Shown: in pieces, positions 19,307 through 27,117 of the stretch
Position numbering within the stretch: position 1 is the first letter of the stretch
How the letters are laid out: each line of letters opens with the position of its first letter
From: DAOUEO01 sp963763495
GTDB taxonomy: Bacteria; Chloroflexota; Dehalococcoidia; DSTF01; JALHUB01
DNA: 35,043 nucleotides
Assembly (NCBI GenBank): GCA_963763495.1
Contig: CAVXOY010000006.1
Location: forward strand, 1 to 35,043
Reading direction: 5' to 3'
The notes under the pieces: model-generated
Told to the model about the DNA's origin: nothing
What the model saw: only the letters and a program-made list of their open reading frames with translations
Database searches by the model: none
Translations under genes and position numbers: made by a program

Positions 19307-19315
19307 TGCTAGAAT
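19307..19315 (+). promoter_or_regulatory. extended -10 promoter for hisH
   Basis: TG-C-TAGAAT, the same nine bases found before the S1 gene. The predicted start near 19322 leaves only about eleven bases before the ATG at 19333, just enough for the GGAGG at 19322-19326. Confidence 0.5.
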
Positions 19316-19332
19316 GGGCTCGGAGGTCATTC

Positions 19333-19950
19333 ATGCGCATCGTCGTCGTCGATTATGGAGCGGGCAACCTGCGCAGCGTCGTTCGCGCCGCCGCCCACGC
19401 GGGCTACGACGCCCAGATCAGCAGCCAACCGGCCGACGTGCAAACCGCCGACGTCCTCATCGTCCCCGGCGTCGGCGCCGCCGCCGACACCATGAGCAAC
19501 CTGCGTCAGCGCGGCCTCGTGGAGCCGATCCTCGACTACATCGCCGCTGACCGCCCCTATCTGGGCATCTGCATGGGGATGCAGGCCCTCTTTACCCTCA
19601 GCGAAGAAGGCGGCCGCCACGAGTGTCTGAACGTCATCCCCGGCCCCGTCCGCCGTCTGCCTGCCGGCCTCAAAGTGCCGCAGATGGGCTGGAACCAGGT
19701 GCGGCAGCGCCGCTCTCACCCCGTTTTCGAGGGGATTCCTGACGATTCCTACTTCTACTTTGTCCACAGCTATTATCCGATTCCCGAAGATGCCGATATG
19801 GTAATAGGGGAGACGGAGTACGGCGTGACCTTCCCCAGCATGGTCGCGAAGGGGAAGGTAGTCGCTACCCAGTTCCACCCGGAGAAGAGCGGCGACTTTG
19901 GCCTTCTCCTCTATCGCAACTTTCTTGCCTGGGCGAAGAGCGAGCAGTAA
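19333..19950 (+). CDS. hisH: HisH, imidazole glycerol phosphate synthase glutaminase subunit
   Basis: Class I glutamine amidotransferase of histidine synthesis. It releases ammonia from glutamine and channels it to HisF. The catalytic cysteine is in YLGICMGMQALF, the oxyanion strand is PGVGAAADTM, and the His-Glu pair is in TQFHPEKSGDFG. About 205 residues, normal for the family. ATG 19333 follows GGAGG by six bases; the longer in-frame start at 19306 falls inside the predicted -10 element. hisA follows after 35 bases. Confidence 0.96.
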   Translation: MRIVVVDYGAGNLRSVVRAAAHAGYDAQISSQPADVQTADVLIVPGVGAAADTMSNLRQRGLVEPILDYIAADRPYLGICMGMQALFTLSEEGGRHECLNVIPGPVRRLPAGLKVPQMGWNQVRQRRSHPVFEGIPDDSYFYFVHSYYPIPEDADMVIGETEYGVTFPSMVAKGKVVATQFHPEKSGDFGLLLYRNFLAWAKSEQ

Positions 19951-19985
19951 AATCAGGCTCTGACGCTCGCAAGTAGGTCTTGACC

Positions 19986-20705
19986 ATGGAGATCATACCG
20001 GCAATCGACATCCTCGGCGGTCGCTGTGTCCGCCTCTACCAGGGCGACTACGCGCGCGAGACCGTCTTCTCCGAAGACCCCGTCGCCATGGCTCGCCGCT
20101 GGGAAGAGGAGGGGGCGCCGCGTCTCCACCTCATCGACCTTGACGGCGCCCGCGCTGGTGAGCCCGTCAATGCGGAAGTCATCGAGCGCGTCGTCTGCGG
20201 TGTCAACATCCCCTGCCAGGTCGGCGGCGGCATCCGCAGCCTCGACACCGTCCGCCGCTACCTCGAGATGGGTGTCCAGCGGATAATCCTGGGCACCGCT
20301 GCCGTTCGCGCCCAAACGCTGGTGGCCGAGGCCTGCTACCGCTACCCGGGCTCCATCATCGTCGGCGTCGACGCCCGCGGCGGGCAGGCGGCGATCAGCG
20401 GCTGGCTGGAGCGCTCCGAGGAGAAGGCGGAGGCCCTGATGGCCCGCCTCGTCGAGCTGGGCGTCCCCCGCTTCATCTACACCGACATCGCCCGCGACGG
20501 CACGCTGAAGGGCCCCAACTTCGCCGCCCTCGACCGAGCCGTTCAGGCCGTGCGTGTCCCCGTCATCGCCTCCGGCGGCATCGCCACCCTCGACCACCTG
20601 CGCCGCCTGACGCGCACGAAAGTCGAAGGGGCCATCCTCGGCGTCGCCCTCTACCACGGCGCACTAACCCTCCCGGAGGCCCTCCAGGTCGCCGTCGCCG
20701 CCTAG
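19986..20705 (+). CDS. hisA: HisA, ProFAR isomerase
   Basis: 1-(5-phosphoribosyl)-5-[(5-phosphoribosylamino)methylideneamino]imidazole-4-carboxamide isomerase, the (beta/alpha)8-barrel enzyme that makes the HisF substrate. The N-terminal acid base is in IIPAIDILGGRCVRLYQGDY, the second catalytic Asp in FIYTDIARDGTLKGPN, and the phosphate loops in QVGGGIRSL and VIASGGIATLDHL. About 239 residues. ATG 19986 is preferred; TTG 19980 is in frame and also near the weak ribosome-binding site AGTAGGT. Confidence 0.96.
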   Translation: MEIIPAIDILGGRCVRLYQGDYARETVFSEDPVAMARRWEEEGAPRLHLIDLDGARAGEPVNAEVIERVVCGVNIPCQVGGGIRSLDTVRRYLEMGVQRIILGTAAVRAQTLVAEACYRYPGSIIVGVDARGGQAAISGWLERSEEKAEALMARLVELGVPRFIYTDIARDGTLKGPNFAALDRAVQAVRVPVIASGGIATLDHLRRLTRTKVEGAILGVALYHGALTLPEALQVAVAA

Positions 20706-20780
20706 GGAAGGGCGCTCGCCGGACTCTCCATTGACGCTCGTTGCTGGATCCGCCTGTGCCGTGCCATACACCCTCGTAGC

Positions 20781-20789
20781 TGCTACAAT
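20781..20789 (+). promoter_or_regulatory. extended -10 promoter for hisF
   Basis: TG-C-TACAAT, identical to the element before uvrA. No -35 at the standard distance. The start site would be near 20796, giving a leader of about 23 bases with AGGAAGGA as ribosome-binding site. Confidence 0.5.
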
Positions 20790-20818
20790 AGGCTCATCCT
20801 CCCAGGAAGGACGTGCTC

Positions 20819-21577
20819 ATGCTTGCCAAACGCATCATACCCTGCCTCGATGTCGACCGCGGCCGCGTCGTCAAAGGCGTATCCTTCATCCACCTCCGCG
20901 ACGCCGGCGACCCCGTCGAGCTTGCCGGCTTCTACAGCGAGCAGCAGGCCGACGAGCTGGTGTTCCTTGACATAACCGCCTCGTCCGACGAGCGCGAGAC
21001 CGTCTACGACATGGTCCGCCGCACCGCCGACAACGTCTTCATCCCCTTCACCGTCGGCGGCGGCATCCGCAGCGAGGACGACGTTCGCCGTCTCCTGGAG
21101 TCCGGCGCCGACAAGACATCCCTCAACACCGCCGCCGTCGCCGATCCCAAGCTCGTCGAGCGCTGCGCCAAGCGCTTCGGCAGCCAGTGCATCGTCGTCG
21201 CCGTGGACGCCAAGGGGATTGGCAGTGGCCGCTGGGAGGTCTACACCCACGGCGGCCGCACCCCCACGGGCATCGACGCCGTCGAATGGGCCAAGAAGGT
21301 CGTCGACCTCGGCGCCGGCGAGATCCTCCTCACCAGCATGGACACCGACGGTCACCTCGACGGCTATGACATCCCTCTGACCTACGCTGTCTCCGATGCG
21401 GTGGAGGTTCCCGTCATCGCCTCCGGCGGCTGCGGCGAGCCCCAGCACATGTATGACGTCATAGTCGATGGCAAGGCCGACGCCGTCCTTGCCGCCAGCA
21501 TATTCCACTTCGGGACCTACACCATCCGTCAGACCAAGGAGTTCCTGGCGGAGCGCGGTATCCCCATGCGGCTTTGA
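20819..21577 (+). CDS. hisF: HisF, imidazole glycerol phosphate synthase cyclase subunit
   Basis: The (beta/alpha)8-barrel cyclase that joins with HisH to form imidazole glycerol phosphate and AICAR. The first catalytic Asp is in IIPCLDVDRGRVVKGVSF, the second in IVVAVDAKGIGSGRWEVY, with LLTSMDTDGHLDGYD and VIASGGCGEPQHM completing the phosphate sites. 252 residues from ATG 20819; GTG 20813 is in frame but too close to the ribosome-binding site AGGAAGG. The thioesterase gene begins 14 bases after the stop. Confidence 0.97.
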   Translation: MLAKRIIPCLDVDRGRVVKGVSFIHLRDAGDPVELAGFYSEQQADELVFLDITASSDERETVYDMVRRTADNVFIPFTVGGGIRSEDDVRRLLESGADKTSLNTAAVADPKLVERCAKRFGSQCIVVAVDAKGIGSGRWEVYTHGGRTPTGIDAVEWAKKVVDLGAGEILLTSMDTDGHLDGYDIPLTYAVSDAVEVPVIASGGCGEPQHMYDVIVDGKADAVLAASIFHFGTYTIRQTKEFLAERGIPMRL

Positions 21578-21590
21578 TGAGGAGCGCCCC

Positions 21591-22046
21591 ATGACCGATG
21601 CGCCCGGAGACATGCTTTGGAAAGTGATAGCCGGCGAGTTGCCTCTTCCGCCGGTCCTCAGCTTGCTCGGCTGGGACGTTGTCTCTGCCGAACAGGGCCG
21701 TGTGCGGGCCCGGTTCCTCGGCCGAAAGGAGTTCTACAACCCGGGCGGCTTCGTTCAGGGCGGCATTCTCTCCGCCATGCTCGACGGTGTGATGGGCGCC
21801 GCCGCTGTCTCTCTGCTCGGCGCCGGGGAGCTCATCACGACCCTGGAGATGAAGACAAGCTACATGCAGTCTGTGAGAGACGTGCCGGTGATCGCCGAGG
21901 GCTGGGTCCGGCAGCGCGGCGGTTCCGTGGTCTTCATGGAGGGCACTCTCACGGCCGAAGACGGGTCGCTGGTTGCCACCGCCACAGCGACGGGCCGGGT
22001 CGTGCGCCCGCCGTCCCCAGCCGCTGGCGGAGGGGAGGTGCTCTGA
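21591..22046 (+). CDS. PaaI-like hotdog-fold thioesterase
   Basis: A 151-residue single hotdog-domain protein. The motif NPGGFVQGGILSAMLDGVMGAAA matches the N-x-x-G-x-(H/V)-G-G...D pattern of PaaI/YbgC-type acyl-CoA thioesterases, and ELITTLEMKTSYMQSV is the following strand region. The substrate is unknown. ATG 21591 follows AGGAG at 21580-21584. It sits inside the his cluster, 14 bases after hisF and overlapping hisI by one base (TGATG), so it is probably co-transcribed. No link to histidine synthesis is known to me. Confidence 0.85.
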   Translation: MTDAPGDMLWKVIAGELPLPPVLSLLGWDVVSAEQGRVRARFLGRKEFYNPGGFVQGGILSAMLDGVMGAAAVSLLGAGELITTLEMKTSYMQSVRDVPVIAEGWVRQRGGSVVFMEGTLTAEDGSLVATATATGRVVRPPSPAAGGGEVL

Positions 22047-22369
22047 TGCTGAACTTCGACAAGGGAGACGGTCTCATACCTGCCGTCATCCAGGATGACG
22101 ACACGGGCGAGGTGCTGACGTGGGCCTACATGAACCGGGAGTCGTTGTCCCGCACTATCGAGTCGGGTCAGGTGTGGTTCTACAGTCGTAGCCGCCAGGA
22201 GCTATGGCACAAAGGGGCGACATCCGGCAACTTCCTCAACGTGCGCCGCATCCTCGTCGACTGCGACGGCGATGCCCTCCTCGTGCGTGTCCAGCCCCTG
22301 GGCCCTGCCTGCCACACCGGCGAGCGCTCCTGCTTCCACTGCGAGTTGGACAACCTGCCGGAGGAATAA
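22046..22369 (+). CDS. hisI: HisI, phosphoribosyl-AMP cyclohydrolase
   Basis: A 107-residue enzyme that opens the adenine ring of PR-AMP, upstream of HisA in the pathway. Signatures are VLTWAYMNRESL, VWFYSRSRQELWHKGATSGN, the metal-binding VDCDGDALLVRV, and the zinc cysteines in ACHTGERSCFHCEL. It is a stand-alone cyclohydrolase without a fused HisE domain. ATG 22046 overlaps the previous stop and follows GGAGGGGAGG. It is the last his gene here; hisG, hisD, hisB, hisC and hisE are not in the window. Confidence 0.96.
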   Translation: MLNFDKGDGLIPAVIQDDDTGEVLTWAYMNRESLSRTIESGQVWFYSRSRQELWHKGATSGNFLNVRRILVDCDGDALLVRVQPLGPACHTGERSCFHCELDNLPEE

Positions 22370-22404
22370 GGTCGCCGTCCTGCCCGCAATCTCTCACGAC
22401 CATG

Positions 22405-22431
22405 GTAGGGTCGGGGCTCTGCTGCCCGCCC
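22405..22431. repeat. REP-like palindrome (GTAGGG-headed), imperfect
   Basis: GTAGGGTCGGG...CCCGCCC, an imperfect stem with a bulged T. It belongs to the same style as the elements at 27054, 27246, 30570 and 30612. It lies after hisI. Confidence 0.6.
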
Positions 22432-22439
22432 AAATGTAG

Positions 22440-22458
22440 GGGAGGCTTTAGTCCTCCC
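22440..22458. repeat. REP-like palindrome, GGGAGG/CCTCCC stem
   Basis: GTAGG heads a 6-bp stem GGGAGG (22440-22445) and CCTCCC (22453-22458) with a seven-base loop. It follows the previous element after eight bases. Confidence 0.6.
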
Positions 22459-22485
22459 GTGTTGCCGCAATCGTCGCCCTTTGTC

Positions 22486-22506
22486 ATCTCGACCGCAGGG
22501 AGAGAT
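22486..22506. repeat. short palindromic element ATCTC...GAGAT
   Basis: ATCTC (22486-22490) pairs with GAGAT (22502-22506). The flanking TTTGTC and ATTCTC give it the look of a dispersed intergenic repeat of a different family from the GTAGGG elements. Confidence 0.4.
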
Positions 22507-22554
22507 TCTCAAACCACCTCTCACCCAGGCGGCATTATCCCCTGTAGGGTGCGC

Positions 22555-23508
22555 TTAGGGCTGTGCCCTCTCCGGCGTCACCACCCCGTCCCCCGCCAGC
22601 ACCTCTCGCAGCGCCGCAATCGCCACCTCGATCTGGCTGTCGTCGGGGTCGCGCGTCGTCAGCGACTGCAAAGCCATGCTCGGCTTGAATATCCACCGCA
22701 CCAGCCGGTAACGCTCGAAATTGGCGCTGAACCTTATGATCTCGTAGCTGATCGCCGCTATCACCGGCAGCAGCACGATCCGCGACACAATCCGCCACCA
22801 CCACGTCGGCATCCCCAGCGCCATGAACACGACCATCGCCACGATCGCCACCGTCAGCAGGAAGCCCGTCCCGCAGCGCGTGTGTGCGTTCCCAAACCGC
22901 CGCACCGCCTCCACCTCCAGCGGCACTCCCGACTCCCAGGCGTTTATCGTCCGGTGTTCGGCCCCGTGATAGGCGAAGACCCGCTTGATGTCCGGCACAA
23001 AGCCGATGGCCCAGATGTACCCCAGCACTAGGAAGAGGCGGATCACCCCCTCGATGGCAGCGACCAGCGTGTCGTTGTGGAGCTGCGATTGCAGCCAGCC
23101 CGTTAGTAGCACCGGCCCCACGAAGAAGACCGCCGTCGCCAGTGCCAGCGCCACCCCCATCATGCCCCAGATGTAGGCTGAAGTCGGTTCCTCCTCCTTC
23201 TCGCCCTCCTCCAGTCCCATCGCCACCTGCGACGAGAAGGCCAGCGCCCGTAGACCCAGAGCCATCGTCTCCCAGAGGATGATCATCCCCCGCAGCACCG
23301 GCAGGCTGCGCGCGCGGCCCGTATAGAGCCCTCTGAGAGCCTCCGATTTCAGGCGGATCTGGCCGTCCGGCTGTCGCACTGCTACCGCCATGTGGCGGCT
23401 GCCGCGCATCATCACTCCTTCGATGACCGCTTGGCCGCCGTAGTGCTGGATCTGCCCGCCGGATTGGCCGGGCCGCCGATCGCTGTTGACGGATGGGGAT
23501 TCGTTCAT
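22555..23508 (-). CDS. DUF1385 (YqhQ-like) membrane protein
   Basis: A 317-residue membrane protein of the DUF1385 family. The conserved N-terminal motif HYGGQAVIEGVMMRG, the central FAYHGAEHRTINAWESG and the HTRCGTGFLL motif identify it; four or five hydrophobic segments are visible. The molecular function is not known to me. It lies after rpmE on the same strand, separated by a terminator-like hairpin whose U-tract abuts its ATG. No ribosome-binding site precedes ATG 23508 (the bases are CCTCTTCTTT), so the true start could be different. The conserved part begins near residue 22. Confidence 0.88.
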   Translation of the reverse strand: MNESPSVNSDRRPGQSGGQIQHYGGQAVIEGVMMRGSRHMAVAVRQPDGQIRLKSEALRGLYTGRARSLPVLRGMIILWETMALGLRALAFSSQVAMGLEEGEKEEEPTSAYIWGMMGVALALATAVFFVGPVLLTGWLQSQLHNDTLVAAIEGVIRLFLVLGYIWAIGFVPDIKRVFAYHGAEHRTINAWESGVPLEVEAVRRFGNAHTRCGTGFLLTVAIVAMVVFMALGMPTWWWRIVSRIVLLPVIAAISYEIIRFSANFERYRLVRWIFKPSMALQSLTTRDPDDSQIEVAIAALREVLAGDGVVTPERAQP

Positions 23509-23538
23509 AAAGAAGAGGGGCAGGGAAACCCCCGCCCC
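23507..23538 (-). terminator. intrinsic terminator/attenuator after rpmE
   Basis: On the minus strand a 9-bp stem (23517-23525 with 23530-23538, one G-U pair) closes a four-base loop and is followed by TCTTCTTTAT. It ends the rplU-rpmA-rpmE unit and partly overlaps the start of the DUF1385 gene, so read-through would be needed for that gene unless it has its own promoter. Confidence 0.75.
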
Positions 23539-23563
23539 TATAGCTATGCCTAAGCCGAAACTG

Positions 23564-23764
23564 CTACTTCAGGCCGTAGCGCCTCTTGAAGCGCTCGACC
23601 CGGCCTGCCGTGTCTACTATCCGCTGCTCGCCCGTGAAGAAAGGATGACAGCGGCTGCACACCTCTACCCGTAGCTCTTTCCTTGTCGAGCGGGTGGCGA
23701 AGGTGTTACCGCAGGCACAGTGCACAGTCGCCTCAACGTAATCCGGATGTATTCCCTTTTTCAT
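23564..23764 (-). CDS. rpmE: 50S ribosomal protein L31 (bL31)
   Basis: A 66-residue bL31 of the zinc-binding (C+) type. MKKGIHPDYVEATVHCACGNTF carries the CxC pair, and VCSRCHPFFTGEQRIVDTAGRVERFKRRYG carries the CxxC pair. ATG 23764 follows AGGAAAAG; a longer in-frame start has no support. It lies one base after the rpmA stop. Confidence 0.96.
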   Translation of the reverse strand: MKKGIHPDYVEATVHCACGNTFATRSTRKELRVEVCSRCHPFFTGEQRIVDTAGRVERFKRRYGLK

Positions 23765-23765
23765 A

Positions 23766-24035
23766 TCACTTTTCCTGCTGCTCGGCGTACACGCTGACCT
23801 TCTTGCGCCGCGGCTTGGCATAGGGCTCGAACTTCACCTTCCCCTCGATCAGAGAGTAGATGGTGTAGTCCCGTCCCAAGCCCACGTTGCGGCCGGGGTG
23901 GATACGCGTGCCGCGTTGTCTGAGAATGATTGTGCCCGGAATGACCAGCTCTCCGTCATACCGCTTCACGCCCAGGCGCTGACCCTGGCTGTCGCGGTTG
24001 TTCCGCGAGCTGCCCATTCCCTTCTTGTGTGCCAT
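23766..24035 (-). CDS. rpmA: 50S ribosomal protein L27 (bL27)
   Basis: An 89-residue bL27 with the typical MAHKKGMGSSRNNRDSQGQRLGVK start, VIPGTIILRQRGTRIHPG and VGLGRDYTIYSLIEGKVKFE. The N-terminus near the peptidyl-transferase centre starts directly at MAHKKG, with no Firmicutes-style cleaved leader. It lies between rplU and rpmE, 31 bases after rplU. Confidence 0.97.
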   Translation of the reverse strand: MAHKKGMGSSRNNRDSQGQRLGVKRYDGELVIPGTIILRQRGTRIHPGRNVGLGRDYTIYSLIEGKVKFEPYAKPRRKKVSVYAEQQEK

Positions 24036-24066
24036 CGTTCGTCACCTTCCCACGAAAGGCGAGCCT

Positions 24067-24459
24067 TTACTCGCCCTCGGTTTTCTCTTCCTTCGGCTCG
24101 GCGCTGGCCTTCCGTCGCGCCCGCTTCGCCGGTGCTGCCGCCTTCTCGCCTGTCGTGATCTCCTTGATTGCCAGGCGGGTATAGGGCTGGCGGTGGCCGG
24201 TCTTCGTGCGCTGCCGCGTCTTCGCCTTGTATTTGAACACAGTCACCTTCGGGCCGCGGCCGTGGCTGATGACCTCTGCCGTTACCTTCGCGCTGGGCAC
24301 CGTAGGACTGCCGGGAGTCACCTGGTCGCCGTCGCCAAGGAGAAGGACGTCCGTCAACTCCACCTTCTCGCCTTCGCCGGCCTCAAGGCGCTCCACGTCG
24401 ATGATCGAGCCTTCTTTTACTCGGTATTGCTTACCGCCGCTGCGTATGATCGCGTAAAT
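24067..24459 (-). CDS. rplU: 50S ribosomal protein L21 (bL21), apparent ATT start
   Basis: A bL21 of 130 residues: YAIIRSGGKQYRVKEGSIIDVERL, VLLLGDGDQVTPGSPTV and the RNA-binding RTKTGHRQPYTRLAIKEI. A basic-then-acidic C-terminal extension (AKRARRKASAEPKEEKTEGE) follows. bL21 normally begins MYAIIR(T/S)GGKQY. Here the codon before TAC is ATT (24459-24457), placed six bases after a strong GAGGAGG. No ATG, GTG or TTG lies at that spot. The nearest upstream in-frame ATG (24573) would add 38 residues across the predicted promoter and terminator. I therefore take ATT as the start; a sequencing error in an ATG is the alternative. Confidence 0.9.
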   Translation of the reverse strand: MYAIIRSGGKQYRVKEGSIIDVERLEAGEGEKVELTDVLLLGDGDQVTPGSPTVPSAKVTAEVISHGRGPKVTVFKYKAKTRQRTKTGHRQPYTRLAIKEITTGEKAAAPAKRARRKASAEPKEEKTEGE

Positions 24460-24488
24460 CGTTCTCCTCCTCGGACGATGCTTTTTCC

Positions 24489-24518
24489 AGTCTACCGTTG
24501 ACGGCGGGAAGCTGTCAA
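24489..24518 (-). promoter_or_regulatory. sigma70-type promoter for rplU-rpmA-rpmE
   Basis: On the minus strand a perfect TTGACA (24513-24518) stands 18 bases before TAGACT (24489-24494). Transcription would start near 24482, about 23 bases before the ATT start codon. It is the best two-box promoter in the window. Confidence 0.65.
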
Positions 24519-24547
24519 ATCTGGGGGGCTGTTCACGGGTTCCGCCC

Positions 24548-24570
24548 AATGAAATAGGCCCCTGAGGGCC
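24548..24570 (-). terminator. possible weak terminator after ftsH
   Basis: GGCCC/GGGCC stem (24566-24570 with 24557-24561) with a four-base loop, followed on the minus strand by TATTTCATT. The stem is only five pairs. Confidence 0.35.
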
Positions 24571-24603
24571 CATTTCCGCTGGGTCGCCGCCTCTGCCTGA
24601 CGC

Positions 24604-26602
24604 CTATCCCTCGTCGCCCTTGCCGGGAGGCTCCAGATGCGACTGGACTTGGCCACCCCAGGCTAGGCCGGGCTTGCTGACCGGTTTCTCGCTGTCGGGC
24701 TCGCCCTCCTTAGACTCCTCTTCTGATGGCGGGGTGGAAGGGCCTACGGGCTGGTCCTCTGGCGGTGGGAAGACCTCGTCGAGCGGGGCGTTGAATACCC
24801 GCGTCAGCTCTTCCCCTTCCAGAGACTCAACCTCTATCAGCCGCCGCGCGAGCTGCTCCAGCTTGGCGCGATTCTCCGTCAACGTCTTCTTTGCGACCTG
24901 GTATGCGTGGTCGATGATCCGGCGGACCTCCTCGTCGATCTCCTCCGCTACCTTCTCGCTGTAATTCCGCTGCTCCCCGATCTCGCGTCCCAGGAAGACC
25001 AACTCCTCCTTGCGGCCGAAGGTTCGCGGCCCCAGGCGCTCGCTCATGCCCCACTGCATCACCATCTGGCGGGCTATCTTCGTCGCCTGCTCGATGTCAT
25101 TCTGGGGGCCGGTCGTCATCTCGCCCAGCGCCAGCTCCTCGGCAACGTGGCCGCCTAGAGTGGCCGCCAGTCTGTCCTGGAACTGCGTGCGGGTGCCCAG
25201 ATGACGGTCCTCTTCCGGCAAGAAGCGAGTGAAGCCGCCCGCCATGCCGCGCGACACGATCGTCACCTTGTAGACGGGGTCGGCGTTAGGAAGCAGCCGC
25301 GCCACCAGGGCGTGCCCTGCCTCGTGGAAGGCGATTATCTCCTTCTCCCTCGGGCTGATGACCCGGCTCTTTCGCTCCGGCCCGGCGATGACGCGGTCGA
25401 CCGCTTCATTGAACTCCGCCATGCTCAGCCGCTTCTTGCTGCGGCGGGCCGCCAGTAGAGCCGCCTCGTTCACCAGGTTCGCCAGATCCGCTCCCGAGAA
25501 GCCCGGTGTCTGCTTGGCCAGCACCATGAGGTCCACCTCTTTGTCAAGGGGCTTGCCCTTGATGTGAACGTCCAGGATCCCCTTGCGGCCCCTGATGTCC
25601 GGCCGGTCAAGTATGACGTGCCGGTCGAAACGCCCTGGCCGCAACAGCGCTGGGTCGAGGATATCCGGCCGGTTTGTGGCGGCCAGAACGATGATGTTTG
25701 TGTTCGTGTCGAAGCCGTCCATCTCGACCAGGATCTGGTTCAGCGTCTGCTCTCGCTCATCGTGGCTGCCCCCCAGACCGGCGCCGCGCTGACGGCCTAC
25801 CGCATCGATCTCGTCCACGAAGACGATGCAAGGCGCGTTGCGCTTCGCCTGGTCGAAGAGGTCGCGGACGCGGGACGCGCCCACACCCACGAACATCTCG
25901 ACAAACTCCGAGCCGCTGATCGAGAAGAAGGGAACGCCTGCCTCACCGGCAACCGCCTTACCCAGAAGCGTCTTCCCCGTGCCCGGAGGCCCTACCAGCA
26001 GCACCCCATGTGGGATGCGTGCTCCCAAAGAGGCAAACTTCTCCGGGAACTTGAGGAACTCGACGACCTCCTCCAGTTCTTCCTTAGCCTCATCCACTCC
26101 GGCGACGTCCGCGAAAGTCACATTCGTCTTGCTGCCGCTGAACATGCGGGCGCGGCTCTTCCCGAAGCTCATCGCCTGTGAGTTCGAGCCCTGGGCCTGC
26201 CGCAGCATGAAGATAAGGATGGCGCCGAAGATGATGAACGGCAGGAAGTTGAGCAATAAGCGGCAGCCAGTTGCCCCACTTGCTGGGCTCCTTGACCTTG
26301 ATGTCGATGGCCTGCATCTGGCTGGAGGAGACACCGGCGTTGTCGAGGACTTCATAGATATTGGTGCCGCTCTCCATGCGCGACTTGTATTTCTGGGAGT
26401 CGCCCTTCAGTTGAACGGTCAGGTTTTGGCCGCTAACCTCTATCGACTGCACCTCGCCTTGCTGGGCCAGCGTGATGACGTCTCCGATGTCCTTCGTCTC
26501 GGTGCCCGAAGAGCGCGGTGCCAGCAGGGACCAGACAATCGCGACGACGGCTACCACGATGAGAAGATAGATGAAGGTGTTTCGCATCCAGCGGGTTCCC
26601 AT
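24604..26602 (-). CDS. ftsH: FtsH, membrane AAA+ zinc metalloprotease (one frame break)
   Basis: Membrane-anchored hexameric protease for quality control of membrane proteins. It has an N-terminal helix (IYLLIVVAVVAIVWSLL), a periplasmic segment and a second helix (LLNFLPFIIFGAILIFML). The AAA module has Walker A GPPGTGKT, Walker B IVFVDEIDAVGRQR and the second region of homology ATNRPDILDPALLRPGRFDR. The M41 protease domain has the HEAGH zinc site. The pore motif is FVG in EMFVGVGASRVRD. The frame breaks near 26265, between GNWLPL and LLNFLPFI, equal to one extra base. A proline- and glutamate-rich tail ends the protein. About 666 residues; ATG 26602 follows CAGGAG. Confidence 0.95.
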
Positions 26603-26660
26603 ATTGGCTCCTGATTCCTATCCGGGCTGGACCCGGCGAAGACGTTTTCTTTCCGCTTCG

Positions 26661-26669
26661 ATTATATCA
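26661..26669 (-). promoter_or_regulatory. extended -10 promoter for ftsH
   Basis: TG-A-TATAAT on the minus strand, with TTTCCG as a weak -35 seventeen bases upstream. The predicted leader is about 50 bases. Confidence 0.6.
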
Positions 26670-26783
26670 GACCTCAGGATGGACGGAAAGGCGGCTCTGC
26701 CTGCCTCTCCTGGGCATACTTCTCCCTTGCGGCCCCGAACTGATTATCGGTCTATCTCTTCCCTTCGCTACTAGGGAGATCAC

Positions 26784-26975
26784 TCAAGCTTTCTCATCCG
26801 ACGCTAGAACGCCGCCCTGCGCCCAGTTCTCGCGGTCGACGTCCTCGAAAACGACAATCGTGGCATCCGGCGTCGTGTGGGCGATGTCGCATACCAACTC
26901 GGTGATGGCACGCGCCAGCTCTTGCTTCTGGGCGTGAGTCCGTCCCGTCCACATCTCAACTCGCACGATCGGCAT
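26784..26975 (-). CDS. 4-oxalocrotonate tautomerase family protein
   Basis: A 63-residue single-domain tautomerase. MPIVRVEMWTGRTHAQKQELARAITELV has the N-terminal Pro that becomes the catalytic base after Met removal, and VVFEDVDRENWAQGG is the conserved second half. Enzymes of this fold form dimers or hexamers and isomerise enol/keto acids; the substrate here is unknown. ATG 26975 follows AAGGAGAAGGA. It is transcribed toward ftsH but appears to have its own promoter, as does ftsH. Confidence 0.9.
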   Translation of the reverse strand: MPIVRVEMWTGRTHAQKQELARAITELVCDIAHTTPDATIVVFEDVDRENWAQGGVLASDEKA

Positions 26976-27018
26976 CTTCCTTCTCCTTTCTCCTGCCTAT
27001 GCTTCGATGACGGGGCCG

Positions 27019-27027
27019 ATCATATCA
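27019..27027 (-). promoter_or_regulatory. extended -10 promoter for the tautomerase gene
   Basis: TG-A-TATGAT on the minus strand, about 45 bases before the tautomerase ATG. No clear -35. Confidence 0.45.
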
Positions 27028-27053
27028 CAACCGTCCCGACGCCATGCGCCGTA

Positions 27054-27074
27054 GGGCGGGCATCTTGCCCGCCC
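27054..27074. repeat. REP-like perfect palindrome, 9-bp stem
   Basis: GGGCGGGCA, loop TCT, TGCCCGCCC, headed by GTA. It is nearly identical to the element at 27246-27264. Both lie in the 385-bp gap between the divergent tautomerase and rnhB genes. Confidence 0.85.
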
Positions 27075-27117
27075 GTCTGCCAGGCGAAGCATTTCTGTAG
27101 CTCTATCCGCTCTGCTT

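Noticed and set aside
24460..24573. Upstream ATG giving bL21 a 38-residue N-terminal extension
   Set aside because: The extension overlaps the TTGACA/TAGACT promoter and a hairpin, is not bL21-like, and leaves the strong GAGGAGG unused.
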